Assembly (NCBI RefSeq): GCF_014283215.1
Contig: NZ_JACOMF010000037.1
Coordinates: 1 to 53,022, forward strand
DNA from: Siccirubricoccus deserti
Lineage (GTDB): Bacteria > Pseudomonadota > Alphaproteobacteria > Acetobacterales > Acetobacteraceae
Direction: 5' to 3'
Length of the DNA stretch: 53,022 bases
Translations under genes and position numbers: made by a program
Notes under the pieces: model-generated
Seen by the model: the letters and a program-made list of their open reading frames with translations, nothing else
What the model was told of the DNA's origin: nothing
Database searches by the model: none
Shown: positions 1-9,403 of the stretch, in pieces
Position numbering within the stretch: position 1 is the stretch's first letter
Layout: each line of letters starts with the position of its first letter

Positions 1-1
1 C

Positions 2-112
2 GCCGCGCGGACCATCGACGGGCTCTGGGATGCCATCCGCGACGCCCTGCCACGCTTTACCCCGGAAGAGTGCCGAAACTACTTCACCGCCGCAGGCTAT
101 GAACCAGAATGA
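2..112 (+). pseudogene. IS630-family transposase, C-terminal fragment (cut by window edge)
   Basis: The open frame entering the window ends in a short helical stretch with PRFTPEECRNYFTAAGY just before the TGA stop, the usual C-terminus of IS630-type DDE transposases. Only about 36 codons are visible, so whether the upstream gene is intact cannot be judged. A CTAG tetramer at 125-128 follows 12 bases after the stop. IS630 elements insert at TA, often within CTAG, so the element probably ends there. The family call rests on pattern recognition of a short tail. Confidence 0.6.
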
Positions 113-124
113 TCGGATTCCGCC

Positions 125-2410
125 CTAGGTCGTCGCCGCCTCCCGCAGCCCGTTCGCCTGGTGCACCGCCAGCGCGGTCAGGTTGACGATGCCGCGCGCC
201 GTGACGCTTGGCACCAGCACATGAATCGGCTTCTTCATGCCCAGCAGGATGGGGCCGAGTTGCAACCCGTCCGCCGCCGCCTTCAGCAGGTTGAAGCTGA
301 TGTTCGCGGCGTCGAGGTTGGGGAAGACCAGCAGGTTCGCGGTGTCGGTCAGCGTGCTCTCCGGCACCGCCCGGGCGCGGATCGCCGGGATTAGCGCCGC
401 ATCGGCATGCATCTCGCCATCCACCTCCAGCCCTGGGGCGCGGGCGCGGATCAGCTCCAGGGCCGCCCGCATGGTGCGCGCGGTCGGCGCATGCGAGGCG
501 CCGAAGGAGGAATGGCTGAGCAGCGCCACCTTCGGGGTGATGGCGAAGGCCTGCACCTGCGCGGCGGCCAGCAGGGTCATCTCGGCAATCTGCTCGGCGG
601 TCGGCTCGACCAGCAGATGGGTGTCGACGAAGAACAGCGTGCCGGAGGGGATGATGACCGCGGAGAGCGCATAGACCCGCCCGACATCCTCGCGCTTGCC
701 GATCACGTCATAGGCGTAATGCCATTGCCGCATCCAGTTGCCGCTGCCGCCGACCAGGCAGGCATCAACCAGCCCGGCTTCCAGCAGCACCGCGGCGGTG
801 ACGGTCGGGCGGGTGCCGACCCGGCGCGCCGCGGCCTCCGGCGGCACGCCGCGGCGGCCTACCTTCTGCTGGTACAGCGCGATCAGCGGAGCAAGGGTCG
901 CGGTGTCGGTGGTGGGGTCGATGATGTCGACGGATTCCGAGAAATCCATGCGCAGCCCCATTGCCTTGGCGCGCGCCTCGATCACCGCACGGCGGCCGAT
1001 CAGCACCGGCTCGGCGATCCCCTCGTCCAGCACGGTCTGCACGGCGCGGAGCGTCCGTTCATCCTCGCCTTCCGCATAGGCGACCCGGCGGGGCGCCTGG
1101 CGCCCGGCCTCGAACATCGGCCGCATCAGATAGCCGGAGCGGAAGACGAAGCGTTCCAGCTCCCGCCGATAGGCGGCGAAATCGGCGATCGGGCGGCGAG
1201 CGATGCCGCTTTCCATCGCCGCGCGGGCGACCGCCGGGGCGATCTCCAGGATCAGCCTTGGATCGAAGGGCTTCGGGATGATGTAGTCGGGGCCGAAGAT
1301 CGGGGCATTGCCGCCATAGGCCGCGGCCACCACCTCGCTCGCCTCGACCCGTGCCAGGGCGGCAATGGCGTCGGCGGCGGCGACCTTCATCGCCTCGTTG
1401 ATCGCCGTCGCACCCACGTCGAGCGCGCCACGGAAGATGAAGGGGAAGCAGAGGACATTGTTGACCTGGTTCGGATAGTCGCTGCGGCCGGTGGCGACGA
1501 TGGCGTCCGGCCGCACCGCGCGCACCGCTTCCGGCAGGATTTCCGGCTCCGGATTGGCCAGGGCCAGCACCAGCGGCTTCGGCCCAAGCTTGCCGAGCCA
1601 TTCCGCCTTCAGCACCCGCGGCGCCGAGAGGCCCAGGAAGATGTCGACGCCGTCCAGCACCTCCTCCAGGGTCCGCGCCGAGGTTTCCCGGGCATAACGC
1701 GCCTTGTAGGGGTCGAGGTCGTTCCGGCCGGTGTGGACCACGCCGCCGATATCGCAGACGGTGATGTTCTCCCGCCTCAGCCCCATCTCGACCAGCAGGT
1801 CGAGGCAGGCCAGCGCCGCGGCGCCACCGCCGGTGTTGACCAGCCTGACGTCCTCGATCCGCTTGCCCTGCAGCACCAGCCCGTTGCGGACCGCGGCGGC
1901 GACGATGATGGCGGTACCGTGCTGGTCGTCGTGGAAGACGGGGATCCGCATCCGTTCCCGCAGCACCCGCTCCACCTCGAAGCATTCGGGCGCCTTGATG
2001 TCTTCCAGGTTGATGGCGCCGAAGCTCGGTTCCAATGCGGCGACCACCTCGATCAGCTTCGCGGGGTCGCGCTCCTCCACCTCGATGTCGATGGAATCGA
2101 TGCCGGCGAATTTCTTGAAGAGGACCGCCTTGCCCTCCATCACCGGCTTGCTGGCCAGCGCGCCGATGGCGCCGAGCCCGAGCACCGCGGTGCCGTTGGA
2201 GATCACCGCGACCAGATTGCCGCGGGCGGTGTAGTCCCAGGCGGCATCGGGGTCGGCGGCGATCGCCTCGCAGGCGGCGGCGACGCCGGGGGAATAGGCC
2301 AGGCCGAGGTCGCGCTGCGTCGCCATGCGCTTGGTCGGCTCGATCGATAGCTTCCCTGGCCGCGGCAGGCGGTGATAGTCGAGCGCTGCCTTGCGGAAAT
2401 CCTCGTCCAT
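125..2410 (-). CDS. maeB: NADP-dependent malic enzyme with C-terminal phosphotransacetylase-like domain
   Basis: Oxidatively decarboxylates malate to pyruvate with reduction of NADP, linking the TCA cycle to gluconeogenesis and lipid synthesis in the cytoplasm. The 761-residue protein has the malic N-domain (YSPGVAAACEAI near residue 40; FHDDQHGTAI), a nucleotide-binding domain with NTGGGAAALACLDLL, and from about residue 430 a PTA-like domain (RRVAYAEGEDERTLRA). This is the normal domain order and length for MaeB. In the family the PTA part is regulatory rather than a working transacetylase. The ATG at 2410 is chosen because AGAGGTG precedes it and the family starts there. The frame stays open upstream to 2626, but that extension is not family-like. 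The stop codon lies in the CTAG that borders the IS630 fragment. Function is near certain; cofactor preference is inferred from the family. Confidence 0.95.
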   Translation of the reverse strand: MDEDFRKAALDYHRLPRPGKLSIEPTKRMATQRDLGLAYSPGVAAACEAIAADPDAAWDYTARGNLVAVISNGTAVLGLGAIGALASKPVMEGKAVLFKKFAGIDSIDIEVEERDPAKLIEVVAALEPSFGAINLEDIKAPECFEVERVLRERMRIPVFHDDQHGTAIIVAAAVRNGLVLQGKRIEDVRLVNTGGGAAALACLDLLVEMGLRRENITVCDIGGVVHTGRNDLDPYKARYARETSARTLEEVLDGVDIFLGLSAPRVLKAEWLGKLGPKPLVLALANPEPEILPEAVRAVRPDAIVATGRSDYPNQVNNVLCFPFIFRGALDVGATAINEAMKVAAADAIAALARVEASEVVAAAYGGNAPIFGPDYIIPKPFDPRLILEIAPAVARAAMESGIARRPIADFAAYRRELERFVFRSGYLMRPMFEAGRQAPRRVAYAEGEDERTLRAVQTVLDEGIAEPVLIGRRAVIEARAKAMGLRMDFSESVDIIDPTTDTATLAPLIALYQQKVGRRGVPPEAAARRVGTRPTVTAAVLLEAGLVDACLVGGSGNWMRQWHYAYDVIGKREDVGRVYALSAVIIPSGTLFFVDTHLLVEPTAEQIAEMTLLAAAQVQAFAITPKVALLSHSSFGASHAPTARTMRAALELIRARAPGLEVDGEMHADAALIPAIRARAVPESTLTDTANLLVFPNLDAANISFNLLKAAADGLQLGPILLGMKKPIHVLVPSVTARGIVNLTALAVHQANGLREAATT

Positions 2411-2540
2411 GCGGTCACCTCTGCGGCAGAGGGTACAGGGTGGGGGCCGATCAGGCGATAGTAGGCGGCAGGGCTGCACCGGGCATTTCCATCTGGCCAG
2501 GCGGGCGATCCGGCGCTTGACGCCAGCCGCCGGCGTTGCG

Positions 2541-2837
2541 ATGCATTCGAGGGTGAGAGACCTTGTCAGCGTCAGCCGCAGCGACGAGGACACGCTCTGG
2601 GCCGTATACGCCACGGTCGGGCGCACCCATCGCGTGGCCGAGATCTTCCGCAGCCGGGCGGCGGCGCTGGCCGACCGGGATTGGCGGTCACAGCAGGTCA
2701 GCGCCTATGCGGATTTCCTGCGCCGTTCCAGGCAGCCGCTGCCCTTCTACAGCGTGGCGCCGATCCGCCGCAGCGACCTGCCGCGGAAATGGACGCCCTT
2801 GCCGGCGCTGGGCTTCCTGCGTGGGCAGTTCATCTGA
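2541..2837 (+). CDS. Small conserved-looking hypothetical protein
   Basis: A 98-residue soluble, Arg-rich protein divergent from maeB with a 130-base gap. It contains DEDTLWAVYATVGRTHRVAE near the N-terminus and ends in LPALGFLRGQFI. No signal peptide, membrane segment or known catalytic motif is visible. The ATG at 2541 has no clear ribosome binding site, so the start could be elsewhere. I recall similar unannotated short proteins in Roseomonas-like genomes, which is weak support. The function is unknown. The alternative is that it is not a gene, but the reading frame is clean and ends before the next gene's leader. Confidence 0.5.
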   Translation: MHSRVRDLVSVSRSDEDTLWAVYATVGRTHRVAEIFRSRAAALADRDWRSQQVSAYADFLRRSRQPLPFYSVAPIRRSDLPRKWTPLPALGFLRGQFI

Positions 2838-2945
2838 TAGCAGGGGCGGTACGGTTTCGCCCTGACCAGGGCGTGACCGGCTGCTGCGTTCCGTTCTGCG
2901 AATAGCGGGCTCCGCCTGGTGGAGTCCCGGCTTGGGAGAAGCGAC

Positions 2946-3944
2946 ATGAAGGTCGGGCTGTTCCTCAATACCCAATTCCCCGAGGGCGACAGCCTGCCGG
3001 CCCGGTTGCCCGAGCTGGTCTTGCAGGTGCGGCTGGCCCGCGAATCCGGCTTCGCCTCCCTCTGGTTTCCCGACCACTACATCATCGGCCCGGTGCAGAT
3101 GCCCCAGCCGGTGCCGCTGATGGCCTGGCTGATGCGCGAGGCCGAGGGCATGATGATCGGTCCCAACATCCGCATCCTGCCGCTGCTGAACCCGGTGTCG
3201 GTGGCCGAGGAATCGGCGACGCTCGACCTGCTTTCGGGCGGCCGCTACGTGCTCGGCGTCGGCCTCGGCTACCGCGAGGCGGAGTTCACCGCCTTCGGCA
3301 TTCCGCTGGCCGAGCGCGCCGCCCGCTTCGGCGAGAGCATCGGCCTGATGCGCCGGCTCTTCACCGAGGAGAAGGTCACCCACGAGGGCAAATTCTACAC
3401 CGTGAAGGATGCGTCGCTGAGCTGCCGGCCGGTCTCGGCGGACGGCCCGCCGATCTATGTCGCCGCCATGGTGGAGGCAGCGGTTAAGCGCGCCGCGCGC
3501 ATCGGCGATGCCTGGCTGATCGTCAACTCCGCCACCATCGACACGGTGCAGCAACAGATGGCGGTCTACCGCGCTGCGCTGGCCGCGGGCGGGCGCACCC
3601 CGCGGGAATACCCGATCGCCCGCGAATGCTACGTCGGCGCCTCCCACGCCACCGCCTTCGAGGAATGCCGCGAAGCGCTGCGCTACAAATACGCTGCCTA
3701 TGCCTCCTGGGGCCTCGGCGGCGGCTCGGCGGCACCGACCGACGAGGCCATGTTCGGCATGCCCTTCGAGGCATTCGTCCGCAACCGCTTCATCATCGGC
3801 GACAAGGTCTCGGTGAAGGAAGAGGTGGCGCGCTACCGCGAGACGCTCGGCGTCGACCATTTCATCATGCGGGTGCAATGGCCGGGGCTGCCGCAAGAGA
3901 AGACGCTCGGCAGCATCCGGCGGCTGGGCGAGATCTTCGCTTAG
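2946..3944 (+). CDS. LLM-class flavin-dependent oxidoreductase (luciferase-like)
   Basis: A 332-residue member of the bacterial luciferase-like TIM-barrel family, which uses reduced FMN or F420 to oxidise small molecules. It starts MKVGLFLNTQFPEG and has the typical strands SGFASLWFPDHY, a cis-peptide region around ATLDLLSGGRYVLGVGLGY, and the C-terminal VDHFIMRVQWPGL. GGGAGAA sits just upstream of the ATG at 2946. An in-frame upstream ATG at 2919 adds nine non-conserved residues and is rejected. The substrate cannot be told from sequence. The gene stands alone, with about 500 bases of non-coding DNA behind it. Confidence 0.85.
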   Translation: MKVGLFLNTQFPEGDSLPARLPELVLQVRLARESGFASLWFPDHYIIGPVQMPQPVPLMAWLMREAEGMMIGPNIRILPLLNPVSVAEESATLDLLSGGRYVLGVGLGYREAEFTAFGIPLAERAARFGESIGLMRRLFTEEKVTHEGKFYTVKDASLSCRPVSADGPPIYVAAMVEAAVKRAARIGDAWLIVNSATIDTVQQQMAVYRAALAAGGRTPREYPIARECYVGASHATAFEECREALRYKYAAYASWGLGGGSAAPTDEAMFGMPFEAFVRNRFIIGDKVSVKEEVARYRETLGVDHFIMRVQWPGLPQEKTLGSIRRLGEIFA

Positions 3945-4460
3945 AGCATGTCCAGACCGACCGTACCGATAGCCTGAAGGTCGTGTTCCAGCAGAACACG
4001 GCACTGTGCGCCGGGACGCGGAGAGGGCAGGGCGGTGGGCCACGCCCGCACTGGAGGCTGCCAAGCGCCATGGAACGGACGAGCGCTTTGGCGACCGCGT
4101 CGCCGTAGTGCCGGGGGCGATCGCACGACGGTGTCGCTGGTAGGGATAGGGGCTACAGCGTTATTGGCTGGTCGCGTGCTTCACGGCAGGCAACGACGTC
4201 GTGGGGTTGAGCCGGCCTGCAAGCGACATTCGACGTCCGGGCCCCGAAGCCGCCCTTAGCCCTGGCGACCGCTGCCTCTCGTCGAGTGCAGCGCGCTTCA
4301 GGGTTGGCCTGATTTCCGGCAAGCGGCGGGAGCGGTGAGATCCGCTCGTTTCCGCGCCGCTCAACATTCACATTGGTGTGTTTCACGGCCGCTTCACGCC
4401 TGACCGACGCGCCCCTCACGCCGTCCGCCTAAGCCTGCGCCATCAGCTTCGGAGGATCAC
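3945..4460. other. Non-coding stretch with one short inverted repeat
   Basis: No convincing gene in about 515 bases. A 7-base inverted repeat, CGTGTTC (3982-3988) and GAACACG (3994-4000) with a 5-base loop, lies about 40 bases after the oxidoreductase stop. It could be a weak terminator or an operator; no T-tract follows. The rest is GC-rich and all short open frames look incidental. The last bases carry GGAGGATCAC, the ribosome binding site of the next gene. Confidence 0.4.
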
Positions 4461-5795
4461 ATGACCAGGATGAGAGACGCATTGGGCAACACGCTAAGCG
4501 GGGCGAGCCCCACCGCGAGCGAGATCTACGGTCATGCCCTGGCAGAGTTTCAGGTCTACGCCGGCGACCCGGTGGCCACGGTGGACCAGGCACTCGCGAT
4601 CAGCCCTGGATTCGTGATGGGCCATGCGCTGCGGGCTTGGCTTCACCTGCTGGGCACTGAGCCGACCGGCTTGCCGGTTGCACGTGAGACGCTGGCTGCC
4701 GCACGCGCCTTGCCGGCGACAGCGCAGGAGCGCGGCCACCTCGCGGCGATCGCGCACCTTGTCGAGGGCGACTGGATGGCGTCCTCCCGCGTGATGGAGG
4801 ATGTTGCGATCGAGAACCCGCGTGATGCCCTGGCGCTGCAGGTCGGGCACCAGATCGACTTCTTCACCGGCAATGCCCGCATGCTGCGTGATCGGATCGC
4901 CCGCGCCCGGCCAGCCTGGAGCCAGGGCATGCCGGGCTTCCACGCCATTCTCTCCATGCATGCCTTTGGCCTGGAGGAGACGGCTGACTACGCGCGGGCC
5001 GAGGCAGAGGGCCGCAAGGCGGTGGAACTGGAGCCGCGCGACGGCTGGGGCCAGCACGCCGTCGCGCATGTGCTCGAGATGCAGAACCGCACGGCCGAGG
5101 GTATCGCCTGGATGCGACTGAACCCCGAGGCGTGGTCGGCCAACAGCTTCTTCGCCGGGCACAACTGGTGGCACCTGGCACTCTACCACCTCGATCGCGG
5201 CGAGATCGAGGAGGTGTTCGCCCTCTACGACGGGCCAGTGAAGGGTGGGCGGAGTCAGGTCGTGCTCGACCTGGTGGACGCGACCGCGCTGCTCTGGCGG
5301 CTGCACCTGCGTGGCATCGACGTCGGCGGACGCTGGGCGCCGGTCGCGGAGGCCTGGGATGCGGTGGGTGGCGCTGGCTCCTACGCCTTCAACGACTGGC
5401 ACGCGGCCATGGCCTTCGCAGCGGGGCGGCGCCAGGATGGGTTGGATGCGGTGCTGGAGGCGGCCTCGCGTGCCGCCACCGGGGCAGGAGACAATGCCAT
5501 GTTCACCCGCGATATCGGCATGCCGCTGATCCGCGCCATCCAGGCATTCGAGTCCGGTGACTACGCCCGGGCCGTGGCGCAGCTCCGTCCGGTGCGGGAG
5601 ATCGCGCATCGGTTCGGCGGCAGCCATGCGCAGCGCGACCTGATCGACCTGACGCTGATCGAGGCGGCGATCCGCGGTGGCGATGCGGCGCTCGCCGCAG
5701 CACTTGCGGCGGAACGCGCGGCCATCCGGCCTCACTCGCCGGTGTCGCTGGACTTCTCGCGCCAGGCCCGATCGCTGCCACGGCTCGCGGCCTGA
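4461..5795 (+). CDS. TTC38-like tetratricopeptide repeat protein
   Basis: A 444-residue, all-helical soluble protein resembling the TTC38 family, whose biochemical role is not established. Repeats of the TPR type are visible, for example AISPGFVMGHALRAWLHLLG near residue 50, then TADYARAEAEGRKAVELEPR, and the family-typical AVAHVLEMQNRTAEGIAWM followed by FFAGHNWWHLALYHLDRGE. GGAGGA lies seven bases before the ATG. It is convergent with the BTAD-type regulator at 5902-7896 across a 106-base gap, so the two may share a function but not a transcript. The family assignment is good; any substrate or partner would be a guess. Confidence 0.8.
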   Translation: MTRMRDALGNTLSGASPTASEIYGHALAEFQVYAGDPVATVDQALAISPGFVMGHALRAWLHLLGTEPTGLPVARETLAAARALPATAQERGHLAAIAHLVEGDWMASSRVMEDVAIENPRDALALQVGHQIDFFTGNARMLRDRIARARPAWSQGMPGFHAILSMHAFGLEETADYARAEAEGRKAVELEPRDGWGQHAVAHVLEMQNRTAEGIAWMRLNPEAWSANSFFAGHNWWHLALYHLDRGEIEEVFALYDGPVKGGRSQVVLDLVDATALLWRLHLRGIDVGGRWAPVAEAWDAVGGAGSYAFNDWHAAMAFAAGRRQDGLDAVLEAASRAATGAGDNAMFTRDIGMPLIRAIQAFESGDYARAVAQLRPVREIAHRFGGSHAQRDLIDLTLIEAAIRGGDAALAAALAAERAAIRPHSPVSLDFSRQARSLPRLAA

Positions 5796-5901
5796 CGCGA
5801 CCATGGCAGGAGCGGCGCTCCCGCCGTTGCGGGACGCCTATGCATGATCGGGAGGCGACCGCGCTGCCGGCGAGCCGCCCACCACGCGACAATTCTGCCT
5901 G

Positions 5902-7896
5902 TTAGGTGCTTACCGGCGCTGCCGTGCCGGCGGGGGACGGGTGCGGGACGCCACGCAGGAGGTCGTCGGGCACGTCAAGACCCGCCAGGCGTACCCCGCC
6001 CAGCAGGCGCGCGAGGTCTTCCTGCCGGGCGAAGGGGTTCACATGGGCGAGCCAGCGCGCCGGCTCGTCCGGCCTTGGGTCGCGGCCGAAGGTGATGCGT
6101 TCGCGGAAGCGCGCGCGGAAGCGGTCGAGCGCCTTGCGCGCCTCCACCATATGCCCGAGATGCGCCTCGGAGGCCGCCCGATAGGCATCCATGTCCGCCG
6201 CGATCTCCGGCGCCCGCTGGGCAAGTGCGAGTGCCGCTTCGTAGTCTCCGAGACAGAATTCCGGCATGGCGGCGTAGGCATAGTACCAGTCGTCGTGGAA
6301 AGGATTGAGCCGTGCGGCGAGCGCTGCCGCCTCCCGTCCGCGCTCGGGTTGGCCCAGCACGCAATGCGTCAGCGCGAGCTGGGTCTGCATATCCGCGTCG
6401 TTCGGATTGAGTGCCTCGGCCCGCGCGAGGTGATGCTCTCCCTTCGCGAAGTTGCGGCGGTAGAGCAGCACGCGGCCAAGGATGAAATGCGCCAGCGCGT
6501 CAGCCGGGTCGAGTTCGACGGCGCGCAGGGCGTGGGTGTAGGCGCCACGCTCCCGTTCCGCCCAGCGGTCCCAGGCCATGCAGGACCATTCATTGAAGTG
6601 GGCGAGCGAAAGCCCCGCCTCGGCGCGGGCAAAACCGGGGTCGAGGGCAAGTGCGCGGCGGAAGAGCGCTTCCGCATTCCCCTGGTGCTCCGGCGCGCCG
6701 GTGCGCAGCAGCGAGAGTCCGCGCAGCCAGCATTCCCAAGCGCGCAGATCCGCTGCTGGCTTCGCGCGCGCCTCCTGCACCAGATCCTGTTCGAGCCGCT
6801 TGACGAGGGTGCCGGCAACGGCGGCGACCAGCTCGTCCGCCGCGGCCTGCATCCGTTCCGGCGAAAGATCGAGGCGCTGCGACCATAGGTGCCGTTCGTC
6901 CAGGACATCCGTCAGGTCGGCCACAAGCCGGACCTGTGCACCGCCCCGTCGCACGCTGCCGGTCAGCAGGTAGCGGGCGCCAAGCCGCTCGGCCACCTCC
7001 TTCGGCGAGGCCGCATGCGGCCGCACCGCGAGCACGGACGCGGTTGCGATCACCCGCAAGACGCTGAAGCGGCCAAGCTCGGCCGTGAGATCCTCCGCGA
7101 AGGCGCGTGCGAACCAGGCCTGCCCGGGATCCATGGAGAGGTCGGTGAAGGGCAGCACGGCGAGCGTCGGCCCGCTGTCCTCCTGAACATGGCGTGGCGC
7201 GCGGATGCGCCGGTGCAGCGCCTCCGTCTCGGGCGAGGAGACAACCCCGAGTTCGCGGGCCAGCGCGGCACGACAGCGCTCGTACTGCCGCATGGCCGCG
7301 CCGAGTGCGCCCCTTGCAAGATGCACCCGCATGAGCGCCTGGTGCGCCTCCTCCGCCGCGGGTTCGAGCGCGAGCAGCGCCTCCGCCAGCGCGATGCTTC
7401 GCTCATCGCTGCCGGCGCATGCGAGAGCGGCCGTGAGCGCGCCGGTGACGCGGTCGCGCAGCCGGGCAGCCTCGGCACGGCGCCAGTCCTCGAAGGGCTC
7501 CGCGCCGGCATCCAGGCCGTCCAGCAGGTCGCCAGCGAAGAGGACAGCCACATCCCCGATCCTGCCGGACGCCGCAAGCGCCGCCTCCAGGGCCGAGACG
7601 TCGCATTCCACCAGCTCCGCCGGGATGATGATCGCATCGCCTGCGGCACGGATGAGTCCGTCCTCCGCATCTCCGAGATCCCGGCGCAGCGTTGCCAAGC
7701 CCTGGCGGAGGCTCGTACGGGCGGCTCCCTCCGCGCTCTCCGGCCACAGCATCGCGGCAAGCCGCGCACGCGACATGTGAGCACCCGGTCGCAGCGTGAG
7801 CAGGGCCAGCAGGGCGGCGACCTTCCGGGTCGAGAACCGGACCGGGCGCCCCGCGCACTCCGCGCTGAAGCCGCCGAGCATGCGAATGCGCAACAT
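5902..7896 (-). CDS. SARP/BTAD-type transcriptional regulator with TolB-like and TPR domains
   Basis: A 664-residue regulator. Residues 1-75 form an OmpR-like winged helix (MLRIRMLGGFSAE, RKVAALLALL, LAAMLWPESAEGAARTSLRQ). About 90-240 is a bacterial transcriptional activator domain rich in helices. About 245-390 is a TolB-N-like domain beginning TLAVLPFTDLSMDPGQAWFA and including ARYLLTGSVRRGG. The rest is TPR repeats (LDPGFARAEAGLSLAHFNEW, LNPNDADMQTQLALTHCVLG). This architecture recurs in proteobacterial SARP-like regulators and adenylate-cyclase-like proteins, but no cyclase domain is present. The ATG at 7896 is chosen for GAGGAGA six bases upstream; in-frame ATGs at 7935 and 7980 lack such a site. 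Targets are unknown; the convergent TPR gene is a candidate only by proximity. Confidence 0.85.
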   Translation of the reverse strand: MLRIRMLGGFSAECAGRPVRFSTRKVAALLALLTLRPGAHMSRARLAAMLWPESAEGAARTSLRQGLATLRRDLGDAEDGLIRAAGDAIIIPAELVECDVSALEAALAASGRIGDVAVLFAGDLLDGLDAGAEPFEDWRRAEAARLRDRVTGALTAALACAGSDERSIALAEALLALEPAAEEAHQALMRVHLARGALGAAMRQYERCRAALARELGVVSSPETEALHRRIRAPRHVQEDSGPTLAVLPFTDLSMDPGQAWFARAFAEDLTAELGRFSVLRVIATASVLAVRPHAASPKEVAERLGARYLLTGSVRRGGAQVRLVADLTDVLDERHLWSQRLDLSPERMQAAADELVAAVAGTLVKRLEQDLVQEARAKPAADLRAWECWLRGLSLLRTGAPEHQGNAEALFRRALALDPGFARAEAGLSLAHFNEWSCMAWDRWAERERGAYTHALRAVELDPADALAHFILGRVLLYRRNFAKGEHHLARAEALNPNDADMQTQLALTHCVLGQPERGREAAALAARLNPFHDDWYYAYAAMPEFCLGDYEAALALAQRAPEIAADMDAYRAASEAHLGHMVEARKALDRFRARFRERITFGRDPRPDEPARWLAHVNPFARQEDLARLLGGVRLAGLDVPDDLLRGVPHPSPAGTAAPVST

Positions 7897-8662
7897 ACCC
7901 GTCTCCTCGCCGCGCGGCGTAGCGTCGTCGGCCATTATGCGTGCCGGCGTTCGGCGACGCATGGGAATTGGCACGACCAAGGCGCGGTCATGACGTGGTG
8001 GCGTCCATGGAGCCTATATCGCCCGTGGTTGCTGCGCCACTGACCCACAGGCCGCGCCAATGGACCAGCCGGGGCGACGGGTCTTGTCTTCATACGCCTC
8101 GCCTTCCGGCATCACGGCGCCGGTTCGGCCCCGGCCTGACGAACCTTGTCCGAGGCCGTCGCACGCGTGGCGCCGGATGGAGGTATCGTGGCCATGGTCC
8201 GAGGCCGCACATGCGGCCTTCTGCTATACCTCGCGATCCGGCTTCCCGGCATGCGCCGGCTGTATGGTGGTACGCCTTCCAAGCGCCGGTTTGACCAGCG
8301 GCATGCGGCAGAGGCGTGCGCGGCGCTTGGTGCCGCGCCGCTCATCGGGTGCGCTGTCAGGTAGGGCAGGAGTTTGGATCGCAGCAGCATCCGATGTCGA
8401 ACGGGTCGCGGTTGACCTCACGCCGCCCGCATCTTGCAGCGCTGCGGTCGATCGGGCCGAAACGGTTGGGGTCGGGCGGGGAACCTCCGGAGGCGGGGAT
8501 TAGCATCCGCATTCCGCCTTTGGCCGCCGCATGAAGGCGCTATGTGAGAAACCGAGCGAGGGTAAGATAAGCCATAAAGAATGCACGAGGATCCACGGGC
8601 GCGGGATCCGGCCTTTACGCCGCACGGGACAGGCGCCCTGCGCAATTCGTCTGCGATCCGCT
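7897..8662. other. Long intergenic region, no confident gene
   Basis: About 765 bases between two minus-strand genes. It should hold the promoter of the SARP-type regulator at its left end. One weak candidate small gene is at 8194-8364 on the plus strand (56 residues, ATG preceded by GGAGGT at ten bases; a GTG at 8188 is an alternative). It has no recognisable motif and is not called as a gene. Nothing else stands out. Confidence 0.35.
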
Positions 8663-9403
8663 CTAATGTAAGGCCCGCAGCGCCAGCCAGCTCCCGAGCA
8701 GCGCGAGTGAGGCGAGGAACCACAGGCGGAACCGCCGGGGCTCCACCCGGGCCCGGATCCTCTGGCCGACAACCATGCCGACCAGCGCCGGCCCGAGGGC
8801 CAGCAGGGAGGCCAAGGCCATCGAGGGCGCGAAGGCGCCGTGCAGGCCGAGCCCGGCCGCCAGGGCCAGGGTCGAGACGGTGAAGGAGAGGCCAAGCGCC
8901 TGGACCAATTCATCCCGCTGCAGGCCCAGCGCCTGCAGATAGGGCACCGCCGGCACGACGAAGACCCCGGTGGCGCCGGTCACCAGCCCGGTCGCCAGCC
9001 CGGCAAGCGGCCCCAGCCACGGCTCTGCCCGCGGCGGTATCCGCAGCCGCGGCGCCCAGAGCGCCACGGCGGCATAGACCACAAGCACGGCCCCGAGCGC
9101 CGCCGTGGCCATGCTGCCCCCGGTCAGCGACCAGCTGCCAGCCACGGTCCCGGCAAAGGCGCAGCCGAGCATCGGCCAGAGGCGTGCCAGCAGCGGCGCC
9201 AATCGCGTGCCGGCGGCCATCTGCCAGAGGTTGGTGACGAAGGACGGCACCAGCAGCAGAGTCGCCGCCTGCGCCGGTGGCATGGCAAGCGTCAGCAGCC
9301 CCATCGCCAGCGTCGGCAGGCCCAGCCCGACAATACCCTTCACCATGCCAGCCAGCAGGAACACCAGCCCGATGGCGGCGGGAAGCAGGGCCTCGCCGAT
9401 CAT
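8663..9403 (-). CDS. TauE/SafE-family membrane transporter
   Basis: A 246-residue inner-membrane protein with about eight hydrophobic segments, matching the sulfite exporter TauE/SafE family, which moves small anions such as sulfite or sulfonates. The hallmark glycine-rich helices are present: GMVKGIVGLGLPTLAMGLL near residue 20, and GLATGLVTGATGVFVVPAVP near residue 140 in the second half-repeat. It begins with an ATGA overlap (9400-9403) at the end of the hydrolase-like gene upstream, so the two are translationally coupled. The divergent LysR gene is the likely regulator. The substrate is not readable from sequence. Confidence 0.88.
   Translation of the reverse strand: MIGEALLPAAIGLVFLLAGMVKGIVGLGLPTLAMGLLTLAMPPAQAATLLLVPSFVTNLWQMAAGTRLAPLLARLWPMLGCAFAGTVAGSWSLTGGSMATAALGAVLVVYAAVALWAPRLRIPPRAEPWLGPLAGLATGLVTGATGVFVVPAVPYLQALGLQRDELVQALGLSFTVSTLALAAGLGLHGAFAPSMALASLLALGPALVGMVVGQRIRARVEPRRFRLWFLASLALLGSWLALRALH

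Noticed and set aside
407-2350. Long plus-strand open frame opposite maeB
   Set aside because: Antisense shadow of a GC-rich gene; the protein has no family resemblance, while maeB fills the other strand with clear domains.
8188-8364. Possible small gene in the intergenic region
   Set aside because: It has a fair ribosome binding site but no recognisable motif and a composition like the surrounding non-coding DNA; left as a note only.
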